Shown: positions 51,068 through 64,000 of the stretch, one piece after another
Layout of the letters: the number at the start of each line of letters is the position of its first letter
Position numbering within the stretch: the first letter of the stretch is position 1
Assembly: GCA_018524725.1 (NCBI GenBank)
Contig: JAEUWP010000527.1
Location: 1-64,000 of the forward strand
Length of the DNA: 64,000 nucleotides
Direction of reading: 5' to 3'
Source of the DNA: Podaxis mareebaensis
Taxonomy: Eukaryota > Basidiomycota > Agaricomycetes > Agaricales > Agaricaceae
The notes under the pieces: model-generated
What the model saw: only the letters and a program-made list of their open reading frames with translations
What the model was told of the DNA's origin: nothing
Databases searched by the model: none
Translations under genes and position numbers: made by a program

Positions 51068-51145
51068 GGCGCTACCAGGGTTCGAACCTGGGTTTCAGGA
51101 AAGCCATATCAGAATCCTGAGTGATAACCACTACACTATAGCGCC
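51068..51145 (-). tRNA. tRNA-Gln: tRNA-Gln(CTG) with a 7-nt intron
   Basis: On the minus strand the acceptor arms GGCGCTA/TAGCGCC pair perfectly. The D arm (GTGTAGTGGTTATCAC) is of the eukaryotic Gln type and the T arm carries GGTTCGAACC. The anticodon stem CAGGA/TCCTG encloses a 14-nt loop (51101-51114), TTCTGA then TATGGCT then T. Removing TATGGCT leaves a normal 7-nt loop with anticodon CTG (51112-51110), the intron sitting one nucleotide 3' of the anticodon as in all nuclear tRNA introns. Confidence 0.92.
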
Positions 51146-51675
51146 CTTAACTTCAAGTTTAAAATGAAAAACCAGTGTAATCAATCGGGTCTTCGGACCC
51201 ACTCCCAAAGAAGACCAAGATCGGCTGAAGCAGCCGATTATTTAGCCTTGTCTTGTTGTCAAGCCGGGCCTTCAGGCATAGTTGTACCTGATGTTTAATT
51301 TGGCATATGTAGCCTTGTTTGCACCTGCTCCACAGCTGAACGAATATCAAGTGCGATTTTTCGCAATTTTCGGTCTAGGTATCCATTCGACAACAACTGT
51401 AATGATGCGGCCCTCGGTCTCCTTGGGGAATTGTCTGGAATTGTTCCCTATGCTTCCTGCCGTTTGGCCGAGGCCGTCGGTCGGTGGGTGATAGCATATT
51501 ACGCATTGATGGTAGAATCGACGCCTGTTAGGGGTTACTGAGGATGACTGTTGCCTCCTGGTTCCGGCGGCCGGATCGGCAAGTTAATGATAGAAGCTGC
51601 ACGGCTAGAAAAAGAACTACCCAGCGACCCTCCGTCCCACACCTCACCACCCTCGCCACTTTCCTGCACTGACTC
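51146..51675. other. Intergenic region with two perfect short hairpins 5' of the tRNA
   Basis: A UUCG-type hairpin gggtc-ttcg-gaccc lies at 51187-51200 and a second, atcggct-gaagc-agccgat, at 51220-51238. Both are upstream of the tRNA in its own orientation. No protein-coding gene is supported; the right end is the promoter of the MFS gene. Confidence 0.45.
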
Positions 51676-53737
51676 ATGGCTGGGGAACAAGAACAAGTCC
51701 AGGTCACTCCCTCACAAAAAATCTCACCCATGTCCGGGAGCAGCGACCGTGTATCGACAATTGCGGGGGAAGTCGAGGCGAACAAGGCGGCCTCCGAGAA
51801 GCACGAGGTCGACAATCCTCAGCTCCAAAATGAACCTGCGCCCCCCGATTTTCCTGAGGGTGGTTGGAAGGGCTGGGCCACTGTCGTTGGATCGTAAATA
51901 TCCACTCCTACCTTGTTCTGAACTTGCTATTTTGCTTACTGCCTTCTCTAGTGTTTGCACCCAATTTTGCGGTTTCGGGTGAGCCAAAATCATCCCCGCT
52001 CCATGACCGTTCCTAAGGCTAAAGTTGGACTTGATTTGCAGATATACAACTTCCTTTGGCGTCTATCAAGGTAGGGGGCTGAGATCGGGTTCTTGAATAG
52101 GAATTGATAGTACTGGCCTGCAGATTATTATACTAGAGTTTATATGACGTCCGAGAATCCCTCAGCGATATCGTGAGTCATAGTCCACCCGCGAGTGCTA
52201 CGCTCTGTTGACAAGTTTCGCAGATGGATTGGTAGTGTAAATGGCTTTATTGTCATTGCAAGTGGGCTTTTTGCGGGACGACTATACGATAAAGGTTACT
52301 TGTAGGTGTATCCTCGACATTTAGTATGGTAGAATGATGCTAACTGGGGCAGTTATTATATGATATACGGAGGGGCCGCCTTGATCATTTTTTCACTCTT
52401 CATGCTATCTCTTAGCCATCCGGATCATATTTATCAGGTGAGCTTTGTTGGCTAGGGGTGATTTCTAGTCCTTTGTCTTTCTCAGATTGCATCAGAATTT
52501 TCTCGCCCAAGGTATAGGCCATGGACTCGGGGCTGGGCTCATGTACGTGCCCAGTCTGGCCGTACTATCGCACTACTTTCTTCGGAGACGTGCCCTAGCC
52601 ATGTCAATCGTCGCAGCGGGGTCTTCTCTTGGCGCAGTGATCCACCCGATCATGCTAAATAACCTGTTCACGAAGATAGGATTTGCAAACGCTGTTCGAG
52701 CAAGCGCGGGACTGAATACTGGTCTGTTAATCATGGCCTGTCTTCTTATGCGCCCTCGCCTGCCACCACCCGCAAAGACAACGGACTTACGGAAGAGTGT
52801 CAAGAAGTTTCTGAAAGACGGACCTTATGTTTTCTCTGCATTGGGGTAAGCACACCTGAGACCTGACGCTTGATGTCCGGGAGGAACATGCTGAGCAGTG
52901 TTTCAAAGTTTAATGGTGTTCCCGATCGGATTGTATTTCCCCCTATTTTTTATTCAACTAGACGCTGCGAAGCATGGCCTGGACGAGAACTTCGCTTTCT
53001 ACTCTGTAGGTTTTTTTAGATTTTGTTTGACAGCGCCCAAGCTGACTCTTCCAAAAGCTTGTTATCGTAAACGCCGCCAGTGTCGTTGGCCGTCTTTCCC
53101 CTGGGATCTTGGTTAAATATATAAGCGTCGTCCGTTTGATCGTGCTGTGGACTGCAATATGTGGTATCTTGATCATTTCGTTGAGCGGTGTGACCACTGT
53201 AGCCGGCTTCGTGGTATTCGGGATAATCTACGGCCTCAGTGCCGGAGCGTGTACGTATCAGCATGTCCGTACTTTGTGCTGGCTGACTATTACGAACGTA
53301 GTCATAGCGCTGATGGCACCACTCATGGCTGTCTTGTCGGACGATATCAATGAACTGGGGTAAGTGGTTCTTGATATGACTCGTCCAGACAAGGTTCTGA
53401 TGTAGTTTTGTGTTTACGGGTAGGCTACGGATGGGTCTCGCCTTTGCGTTATGCGGTAAGCGGGTGATGACTGTATTGGATAATACATTTCTGATTTGAA
53501 ATACAGGTATCGGCGCGCTAGTAGGTATGTACCCTGGGTCAATTAGAAGGGTAGATTTATTTATAATTGATGTTGTTAGGTCCGCCTGTGCAAGGCGCTT
53601 TGTTGACTGAGAAGTATGTGTGGTGGAGACCTGCGGTTTTCTCTGGGTCGTTTGCTTTGATAGGGACTGTTATGTTCGGAATAATGGCGTACCTGGTAGA
53701 TAGACAGCAGAGGAGGGGCAGGACGGTGGATGTGTAA
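51676..53737 (+). CDS. MFS transporter, monocarboxylate-transporter-like
   Basis: The start MAGEQEQVQVTPSQK opens a ~60-residue hydrophilic cytosolic N-terminus ending PDFPEGGWKGWATVVGS, the PDGGWGW-like motif that opens fungal MCT-type MFS proteins. About 12 hydrophobic segments follow across many short exons: GFGYTTSFGVYQDYY, WIGSVNGFIVIASGLFAGRLYDKG, LIIFSLFMLSLSHP, GIGHGLGAGLMYVPSLAVLS, then HYFLRRRALAMSIVAAGSS, FPIGLYFPLFFIQLDA, GRLSPGILVKYIS and ALVGPPVQGALL. The stop is at 53735. It likely moves a monocarboxylate or related solute across the plasma membrane; the substrate cannot be read from sequence. Some exons are very short, with introns at 51895, 51985, 52071 and beyond. Confidence 0.9.
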
Positions 53738-53816
53738 CATTGATGTATTAGTGACATGCCACGTGCTTAGTGAGGGTCAAACAGTAATTCATTTCATTCT
53801 TGCCTCTCACCACAAC

Positions 53817-54713
<897 letters not shown>

Positions 54714-55228
54714 GAACGGACTCCCGCACTCACGCTCGGCGCTGTATATCCTGTATACACCCTTGTTGTATCCCACCGCCCACCTCCACCCGGCAATCGA
54801 CCCGGTTTACCCCCACTGAACAAATGCCCTTTCGCTTTGCTCCTTGTCGGATCCCGTTGCATCTTCATTGTTGTTGGCGTCCTTACATTCCTTTGGGTCC
54901 CCCTCTTGTAGTAATGCACTAGGTTGATGACTTTATGCCTGCCCAGTAATCATTGTATTGAGCTGTTCCTGACCGAGTCTGAGGACGGCTGTGAGTCCTG
55001 ATACGTGATCTTTGTTGGGACGCAGTTGACAGTGATCTATATGTCATGTGGCGGATGGTAACCCAGGACGATACAATTTCTTGATTTACCCTTCATTTCT
55101 GACCGCAGCTGTGTGCTGCCTGAGCCTGTGCTGCGCATGACCAGTCCTGATTCCTTACACTTGCAAAAATGTATTTAACAAGGGTAGCGCATGTTCTTCT
55201 ATGACACTTCCGAGCTCCCAACCATATC
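54714..55228. other. Spacer between the two Rab genes
   Basis: About 515 bp with no supported coding sequence. The segment should contain the terminator of the first Rab gene and the promoter of the second. Confidence 0.45.
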
Positions 55229-56241
<1,013 letters not shown>

Positions 56242-56699
56242 AAGTTTGATGCGAGTTAGATCTACAGTTTTCATGGCTTAGATGTTGCCCTAATTACCCA
56301 TATGAAGCGTATCTCTTTATCCTCACGATGCTGCCCTTTGTGCACTTTAAGCGTCGATCTGTTCAAACAGCAGTCGAGATGGCCAATTTTGTGGAGGGCA
56401 ACTCATATAAAGTGACCCCCGGATCATACCAGACGCCTGATTGTGACCAGTAGGGTTTAGAGTTGCGCTATGTACTGCTGCCCGCTACTGTGTTGCCAAC
56501 ATTCAAGCACGAGGAATGGGATTTGGATTTGCGACACACAGAGAGATGACTCCGGTCACCCGCCAGTAGGGGTCTCCAGCGTCAACGTTTCAACGAAGAC
56601 TGCATCATAGGTTATAGGTAGATTGGTATAACTTATGAACTCGACCTTAAAAAACTAAAGTCAGAACGTACCATCTTTGAATAACGGCAGCGGATACAC
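56242..56699. other. Convergent intergenic spacer
   Basis: A 458-bp gap between two convergent 3' ends, with no coding signal seen. Confidence 0.4.
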
Positions 56700-57405
56700 C
56701 TACTCTTCCAAGATTTTCTTTGTGGCTTGCACAATGATTTCATGTTCGACCTTGTGCAACCTTTCCTCGAAGGCCTCTAGGGGCTCTCCCTTCTCGATTG
56801 GGACTTCCCTGACAATGATAGGCTCTCCCCGATCTACATCCTTGACAACTCGGTGAACCATGCAACCGGAGTGTTCTATCTCTCCCTTTTGGAAAGCCTC
56901 ATAAGCCCTCTCGATCGCGTTTGCACCATCAAAGGCTCCTGGCAGAGCGGGATGAAGGTTGATCACAGGGATAGGTGTCGCAGGAGGTTCAAGGCCTTCC
57001 AAAGTTGTACGGCCTTCTACGATCTCGATGAATTTCTCGCTGAGAATGTGCATCCACCCAGCGAGCACGACAACGTCAGGTTTAGCTTCCACCACAATCC
57101 GCGCGATCTCTGCGTCATAGTCCTCTCGCGTCTTTTCAGGATTCTTTTTCAGGTAGGGTTGTAGAGCAAGATATGCGGTCGGGATAGGTGGGTTTGCAGA
57201 GGTGGCTCGGGTGAGCCCATATGCAGCTTTTCGGTTGGACAGAACGAGAACGATTTCAGCATTAGGTAGTGCAGGTGTATTCTGGGCATCAATGAGAGCC
57301 TGAAGGTTTGTGCCTGATCGATGGGGTGAGTTGTATGCCACCGAGGCGACCGTATAACCTGCCTGAGCCGGAGATGAGGACCACGACGCGTTTGCTGGAA
57401 GCCAT
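56700..57405 (-). CDS. ADE8: Phosphoribosylglycinamide formyltransferase (GART, purine biosynthesis)
   Basis: Two exons (57405-57363, 57313-56700) give 218 aa: MASSKRVVVLISGSG spliced to TNLQALIDA. The enzyme transfers a formyl group from 10-formyl-THF to GAR, the third step of de novo purine synthesis. Signatures: SGSGTNLQAL phosphate loop, SNRKAAYGL, DVVVLAGWMHILS, the active-site INLHPALPGAFDG (Asn/His), HSGCMVHRVVKDVDRG with the catalytic Asp, and EHEIIVQATKKIL. Frame continuity across the intron requires a GC-AG intron (donor gcaggt), since the nearby GT would shift the frame. The length matches monofunctional fungal Ade8. Confidence 0.95.
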
Positions 57406-57562
57406 ATCTGATGGGATGAGAGAGACAGAAGAGATAGTCCAGCCAATCACATCACAACTTTTAATCAATTCAGTTTCGACTCGCTTTCCCCTGACTTTCC
57501 CACAAAACTCATTTATCACTCAAATTCAGCCAGTAGGTACAAGTAAATCAAGGTCAAGTACA

Positions 57563-60316
57563 TCATGGATTAATCGCATTATTCCAATTACCACCCCACC
57601 ACTTCCTCGTTCGCTCTCCCCCATGCTCCTCATAATCTTGTTTGGTATAACCATGGCGTTCACCCGCCTCGCTCAGCTGGTTCATGCCGTACCACGTGTC
57701 CATCGTTGGGTTTCCCGCTCGTTGAATGGTGATGGGCATCTCAGGTGGAAGGACCGGCCTAAGATGGGCGCAGAGACGGTCCGTAAGACCTGGGAACTGG
57801 GAGGGTCCTCCGGTGAGGAAGATGTTCTGGGTTGTGATTTAGAATTTAATACATATTTGATGTAACGAGAAAATTAAAACTTACATTAACCAAACGTCCC
57901 TTTTCGGCTTCGCTGAACCTCGCAAGGATGTTTTGAATCACTTCCCCAAGTCCGGCTGAATCTATACCGGCCATGCCAGGTGAAAACCACGTCTCGCAGA
58001 CTCGCCAACGTTCCGTATTCAAATGGATACGAGCGTGACCCCGAAGGTCACCGTCCTCGTAACCGGGTTTGAAGGCAGTGAGAAGGGCGGATCGCTGAGA
58101 GCTTATGGAGGCGTGAGTGTGATGGATCGTGAATGTGGGATCGTGTTGAAGGAGCTTTTGTTCGATGATTTGGAGCTGGTTCAAGTCCTCTTCTTCATCC
58201 GAGGATACATTTGCTGTATTCTATTTACTTCAAGTTAGTTGAAATTTAGTATGGGTGGCGAACGAGCGCACGATTTTACGGTAGATCGCCCAGTCCTCAT
58301 CATCGGCGCCGAACATATCCTCTATGGTTTCCCGTCAACATGCAGTTTATAAACGGTGCTATTAAGAAAGTCTTACCTCCGCCGCCTTTGCGTTTCTTCT
58401 TGGGGACACGGTCGTCGTTTGCCAGGTTGGCAATGCTCTTCATTCGAGCCTGAGCAGCAGCACTCTTTCTGTCGCTCAGTGCGGCTCTGCGTCTGGTGCG
58501 CTCTTTGATGCGCGTCATTATTGCCTACAGATGTCGATGAGGTGAGGGAACAGTATGGAACGAGATAGCAACGTGCCTCCTGCTCCGAACGCAGACGTTT
58601 CGACCAGGCCACAAGGTCGTTTTCACGTTCCTCTTCCTCCCTTTTCTCTTCCCGCTCTTTTTCTTCACGTTCGCGCTCTTTTTCTTTGCGGGCTCTTATG
58701 CGGGCCTCATACCCTGCTTTCATGAGTTTTTGTTTCTTCTTTTCTTTAAGGCCTTCTTCGTCGAGCTGGAACGGGTTAGTTAACATGAATAACTTGGAGC
58801 GAGGGTAACTGACCTCTGCATCCGGCACATCGACGAGAGGGAATGAGGGCTCTTCCTGTGTATTGGATGAATATGCAAGTCAATTTGGGTCGATGAAAGG
58901 CGTACAGCAGGTTCGTCTGGTTCGATGATGCCTTGTTCCTTCTTACGTGCCCTGCTGACATCTGCTTCGAGTTTCTTGATGGCTTGATCGAGGGCAGCAT
59001 CAGAGTCGAAGCCTTCAGCTTGAAGTTTACTCTGAAGCGAGGGTCGATGAAGCTCATTGGCCAGTCAACAGATAGGAGGAAAAGAACGTACCATCCATTC
59101 GCGTTTAGTATCAGAGCCTCTCCCTTCTCTGAGACTTGTCAAGTATTGGAGGTCGTTTTCCTTCTGGAGCAGTTTTTCCGCCCTATTCTTGGCTGCCATT
59201 TCCTGTAGCTTCTTGCCCTGTTCCTTGCGCTTTTCGGCGATCCTAGTCAGCTCTTCTTCTGTCTTTTCTTCTTGGACCGGAAGGGCAAAGGGAAACTGGA
59301 TGATACATTCGGATGCGCGAAGGGCGTCGGGTGACTTGAGAGAGCGAAGGTGAGCGGGGTAGTCGGGTGCAAATGAACAGACGTTTCTGAGCATCCACTG
59401 GAAGCGGTGAGATTGTGGAGATTGGTTGTAGGAAGTGGGAGAGGACTTACATTAGTCTGAGTGGAGGTGACGCGCGTCGGGAAGCTGGGATATTTGAGTT
59501 GAATGAGTTTGAGAAGGTAGTCGGAGGCTTGGGATGCGCCCCAGGGGATCCTATGCGGTGGAGTTAGCGAATGAGGAAGGATGAACGGGAAAGGATAGCA
59601 CCTCTTGGCGTGGCTTAGGATTCCCCTTCCGTTGAGGATAGGAATAACGGAAGTTGAAGCAGTGTTGAATGATAGGACGAGCCCGTCGGTGGTAAACGGC
59701 TTAGTCGAGCCATTGTTTTTGTAAAAGGACATGATGCCATCCACACAGTATGTCACTTCGGGGACAGAGTATAGTTCAAAGAGCAGCTCGGAGGTGACTG
59801 GTGTTGGAATTATCAGAAAGATGCTGGGTGTTCGAGGGTAATGCACCTACGAGCACGGGAGTGGAGGGGAGTGGCCAATCGTTCCGTCATGAAAATCCGA
59901 TGATCTACGGTGGGTGTATTAATACCCAGTTGTAGGAAAGCATAGTCAAGGGCATTTTCCTGTTGGGTGTATCAGTCGGAACACAGCGAAAGATAATGAG
60001 GACATACCAGCGCGTCGAAGTTCAGAAGGACATCACCCTCCCAAGGTGTCCTTGCTTGCCCTCTTGCGCCTGTTTCGCAATCAACTGCCTCTCCAAAGAG
60101 AAGAAGGGGTTTATTGTTGCGACGCTCCTTGTACTTTGCGACAACGTTTGGCGCGGTATATGGTTCGTGCTGACTGAATCCCCATCGAAAGCTGGTCGCG
60201 CCATTGTCTATGATGATATCGTTTGTAGTTCCCTCGTAGTTGAATGGAGGTGGAGGCAGGGAGGGAAGGGTGAGGGGCGGGAGGGTGAATATTTTGTTGT
60301 TAAGGTCGTCGTCCAT
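57563..60316 (-). CDS. ARP5: Actin-related protein ARP5 (INO80 complex)
   Basis: I place the start at ATG 60316 (MDDDLNNKIFTLPPL); an upstream in-frame TTG is not used. The actin-fold start reads NDIIIDNGATSFRWGFSQHE, a phosphate-1-like loop. Further actin blocks are MTERLATPLHSR, PEVTYCVDGIMSFY and TDGLVLSF. The long Lys/Glu/Arg-rich coiled insertion characteristic of Arp5 (EERENDLVAWSKRLR, ARIRARKEKERE, KERTRRRAAL) separates them from the second half, SPGMAGIDSAGLGEVI and IFLTGGPSQFPGL. The end carries YTKQDYEEHGGERTRKWWGG, the Arp5 tail. It acts in INO80 chromatin remodelling. The start is 292 bp from the divergent NIC96. Confidence 0.93.
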
Positions 60317-60608
60317 GGTGGGCGTTTGCAAGGAGGATTCAAGATTCAAGGTGTGATCTCGTCGGGAGTTGGTATGCCTCGCAATATCCCTTTTGACCTC
60401 CGCCGTTGTTTTGAGCTTATATGATGCATCCCACGTCCCAGAGCAGCTGTTCAGTGGGGCGGACGTTCTGCATATATTTTTGAGATATGGGATATTGGGG
60501 GAGCAGAAAGACAGGGGCTACTGGTGCTTGTTTCTGTGGGTGCAGCCAAACACGGGTAACGGTGGTTGAACGCGTTTATTTGAATTTCTGGATATTATTC
60601 TGCACAAA

Positions 60609-63600
60609 ATGGCCGATCTGTCTGCACTCCTGACTGCCTCCAAGAATCTCACATCCCACCTCACCAGACCCGACCTTCCCTCGGTACATCTGTCGCTGGA
60701 CCAGATCGAGGCCCAGTCGCGTCGTCTCGTCTCTCGCCAGCCAGGAACCTCAACAGACGCAGATCGAGCGTATGGATCCATCTGCCCGTGTATCTATTAC
60801 AGCTAATGCAATTTGACTAGAAACTATCTCCTTGCACAGGCCCATGTCGATGCATCTGCACTTTCCAATTCTATTGCTCATCTGAACACTTCCACAACCT
60901 TCACGCCGCTGCAAGCGCTACAAGACACAGATGTTGCAGGCTATCTCCGCCACGCTCACGAACAAAATCTCATCTCTACGATAGAGGAAGGAAGGAAAGA
61001 GACGCAGGAAGAGTTCTACAGGGTACTTGAAGAACGAAGCCAGAAGGACTGGGAGGCAAAGAAGAAGCGTGTCTTTGAGGAGCTTGGCGGACGCGTTGGT
61101 GGCGAGAACAAGTCTCTCGAGCTCAGGAAAAGCACTCATGGAAAGAGCAGCCTTCTTGTGAGTATGATTCATATTAGTACAACTAATTCTCTTCTAATGG
61201 AGATCATAGGCAGCAAGCACATCCACTGCACCGAGCATTACCCTTCAAATGCAGGGCAAGATGATGGCCTATGACCGTGTCATCACAGAGTTCAACACGG
61301 CGCGTCTCAAGGGAACATCCTACCCTATCATCCATTCCCTCATTGATGCATCTCTTTCTCTCTCCGCTTCGGATGTGCGTGATCTCTTTCTTAGACCCAT
61401 ACAAGCCACTGATAATAGTCTGCAGCCTCGCATCCTCCAAGCCGCACAAACCCTCCATATACTCGCCAGAATCACGGACGAACCGCCTGCACTCCCACCC
61501 ATCGAACACGCGGGTGCGCACATACTTAACGCCCCTCTCTTTGAACGTAAGTACGCTCGTACTTACCTCGGCGATCCTGAATCGCGAGATGCTGTGGCCC
61601 TCCGCAAGCAAATCGCTCGTGGCGCAAGGGAGGCATTGGAGGAGCAATACTGGGATGTTCTGGAGAGGACTGTGCAGGCGCGTCCGGCTGAGGCCAGGCT
61701 GGGAGGTGATCCTAGTGTGAGCAATAAAGTTAGGGCATTCTTGGCGGTCAGATTCTACAGGAATGGAGAGTGGGAAGACAGGATCGAGGTATGTGTCTCG
61801 AATATAGATATTCGGATACGATATAACCCCAAGTAGTTGGTTGCAGGCCAACCCATCTGGGCCAAGCTCTTTTTCCTCGTTCGAACTGGTCATGTACACG
61901 AAGCCCTGCAAGAGGCGCTACGGAACCAGCAAGTCATTGAGCATCGGGAGGCCAGTTTCATTAGTCACTTTAGGACATGGATTGAATCTCCCGAGCGCAA
62001 GTCAGTCTAAATATCGTCCAGTCTTCGGTATTGCGCTCATTTTTTGTCCAGACTCCCCAAAGCACACAGAGACCATCTACAAACTGTGTACAATGCTCAC
62101 ATGTTACATTCGTCGACTGCTGATCCTTTCAAGCTTGCGTTGTACAAACTCATGGGCAAGCTGGAGCCTTCGAGACGGAATGTGCCCCAGGTCACGACAA
62201 CGACGGAGGATTGGCTGTGGTTCCAGTTGACAATGGTGTGTCGAAAGTACTATCTTGTTAAGGAGGTACCTGTTTTGACAATGATATAGATCGACGAAGA
62301 CGAGGACGGTGGACTTCGCGCACTCGCAGAGGTTTTGCTTGGTTATGGTGAACGCCACTTTGACGGACCTCCTAACCAACCTGGCAGGAGGATCTGGCCC
62401 AGCGTGTTACTCATCTCGGGGCAGTTTGAACGCGTATGCATTTTCGTCCTTGACGCACGGAGAGTATGGCTCATGGAAAATATCATAGGCTGTTGCCGCA
62501 CTCTGGGAGAACTCGGAAACGGAAATTGAGGCTGTTCATCTCGCCATTGCTCTGGCGTACCACGGCCTTTTACGTGTGCCTTCGCGTTCAGAGACTTCAG
62601 ATGTAACCCCATGTACGTATCAATTCACACGTTCAACGCTTCCATCCCTAATAGCCGCACCGTAGTATCGCTTTCTCCGACTTCTCCCCCCGCTTTGAGT
62701 CTGTCTACCCTAATTTGGCGGTATGTGCGCCAATTTGTCAAGATGGACGCGAAGGAAGCGTTGCAATACGTGTATACTGTTTGCCTCTCGGCAGATCAAG
62801 GCGAAGTGGGCAAGGAACAAGTCGAGATTGCTTGGGAACTCGTCAGGAGGATCATTGTCCTTGCCAACAGCGGACCAGCATGGGAGGAGCTTGTTGGTGG
62901 GTTCCGAGCTGATGGTTCACGATTCGTACGTACTTTGAGGCGATTCCCTAAGCATGGATTCTGATGTTTGCACAGAGTGGTGTTATCGAACAAGGCGCAC
63001 CACTGCTCCGCCTCACGGACGCCAAGCAGTATAATGAGCATATTCTCATACGCGCAGCACGAAACTCGGAAGAAAATGACCGCATTTCGGAGGCGATAAA
63101 ACTGTATAACCTTGCAGGTGATTATAACACCGTCGTCGCCTGTCTCGCGACCGCGTTGGGCAATACAATCGCCCAGTCTGGGCCGGACGAAAAGGCACGC
63201 GGCATCGAACGAACAGCAAGTGAAATCCTGCGCCACTATGAGCGAACCAATAGAGCTGTGGGCAAGAACCGTGATGCCGTGGTCAAGTTGTTGAGGATCC
63301 GGGAGGCGATTGAGGCCAAGGCGAATGGAAAACCGGAGGTTGCTTTGGAAGTGCTCGAGTCGACGGATCTGGTTCCGTTGAGTGGGGATGTGGCGAAGAT
63401 TACGAAGCGGGCGGAGGAGTTTAAGGATTTGCACGCGTCTGTGCAGAGGAATTTGCAGGTGTATTTGTCGCTTACGATGGATGCGCTTGCTGGAGTGCAT
63501 CAAAAGGTGAAGAGTTCGATGGTTGCGGATGCGACCAGGCAGATGGTATGTGCTGTCTGACATGTATCGAGTTCATTTCCTGATGGTCTGGGTAGACGCT

Positions 63601-63718
63601 TGCCTCGATTCGCAAAAAGTCGCGCTCGTTGATGGTGTTTGCGGGTATTCTCAAGTATCGCATGTCACCAGATGTGTATTCTTACCTTGCACGATTGGAT
63701 GTGGAAATTGCGCTCTAG
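60609..63718 (+). CDS. NIC96: Nucleoporin NIC96/Nup93 (inner ring of the nuclear pore)
   Basis: The start MADLSALLTASKNLTSHLTR, then LPSVHLSLDQIEAQSRRLVS, is the conserved fungal NIC96 N-terminus that binds Nsp1-type partners. It continues NYLLAQAHVDASALSNSIAHL, an alpha-solenoid with coiled segment YRVLEERSQKDWEAKKKRVF. The family marker follows in LMGKLEPSRRNVPQVTTTTE and DWLWFQL. Later helices include LIWRYVRQFVKMDAKEALQY and ISEAIKLYNLAGDYNTVVAC. The C-terminus LMVFAGILKYRMSPDVYSYL, then ARLDVEIAL-stop, is complete. About nine introns are needed. It scaffolds the inner ring of the pore. Confidence 0.95.
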
Positions 63719-63810
63719 TGTCTGACTGTCTTTTGTGTACTTACTATTATGCATATGTTTGTCTAAGTGCGCAGAGTGTGGGGGGAATAACAGTCGACAT
63801 AGACGCGAAG

Positions 63811-64000
63811 CTATCTCTGTGTAGATACAAACTCTTCATCCTCTTCGCCTTCGCCTTCATCTTCGCTGTCTTCGTCCTCGCCGCCTTCTTGTTCTTCCGT
63901 CGCCGTTTCTGGCTTGTCTGCTGCCCTGTTGGAAGACTCGAGTTTTTGGCCCTGCCGGTGACACTAGGACGAGCATGAGTGAATGCATGAAGTAAGGATG
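63811..64000 (-). CDS. 3' end of a gene continuing past the right edge, acidic C-terminus
   Basis: A minus-strand frame ends at TAG 63811-63813. Its last ~45 residues are strongly acidic (EQEGGEDEDSEDEGEGEE, then FVSTQR). An acceptor-like ...ccggcag lies just before GQKLES at about 63950. The rest of the gene is outside the window, so no product can be named. It converges with NIC96, the two stops being 93 bp apart. Confidence 0.5.

Overview
The window is nuclear DNA of a filamentous basidiomycete, most likely an agaricomycete. The reasons are dense genes cut by many 45-70 bp GT-AG introns, a chromodomain Ty3/Gypsy retroelement, a GH10 xylanase carrying a fungal CBM1, and a short farnesylated-pheromone precursor ending in CVIA. 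About 22 protein-coding genes are well supported, most of them universal eukaryotic housekeeping genes.

Layout: 1-5601 is the 3' part of a decayed chromovirus (protease-RT-RNaseH-integrase-chromodomain, a second ORF with zinc knuckles, a polypurine tract and a 3' LTR). 5.9-10.2 kb holds a C2H2 zinc-finger protein, two small unrecognised genes and a WW-domain protein. 10.5-18.6 kb holds NKAP-type splicing protein, a pseudokinase, proline dehydrogenase (PUT1) and BCP1; the first two and the last two are divergent pairs. 18.8-20.7 kb is a secreted GH10 xylanase with CBM1. 20.7-23.7 kb is gene-poor. 23.7-33.8 kb holds an eEF1A-lysine-methyltransferase-like protein (EFM5 type), a MYST acetyltransferase and RPB1. 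35-45 kb holds VPS27 (ESCRT-0), a secreted M28 aminopeptidase and VPS35 (retromer). 46.4 kb holds the pheromone precursor. 47-51 kb holds VPS72/SWC2, a mitochondrial L51/S25-type ribosomal protein, GET2 and an intron-containing tRNA-Gln. 51.7-56.2 kb holds an MFS transporter and two tandem Rab GTPases. 56.7-64 kb holds ADE8, ARP5, NIC96 and the acidic C-terminus of a further gene.

There is no single pathway or operon-like cluster. Recurring themes are membrane traffic (VPS27, VPS35, two Rabs, GET2) and chromatin/transcription (MYST HAT, RPB1, VPS72, ARP5, NKAP). The most notable items are the CaaX pheromone gene, the pseudokinase lacking HRD and DFG residues, microexons of 2, 9, 12 and 14 nt in the xylanase and RPB1, a Rab without C-terminal prenylation cysteines, and a retroelement whose stop codons are all TGA.

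Exon boundaries were derived by hand from splice signals and reading-frame continuity. They are inferences, though most junctions are phase-consistent.
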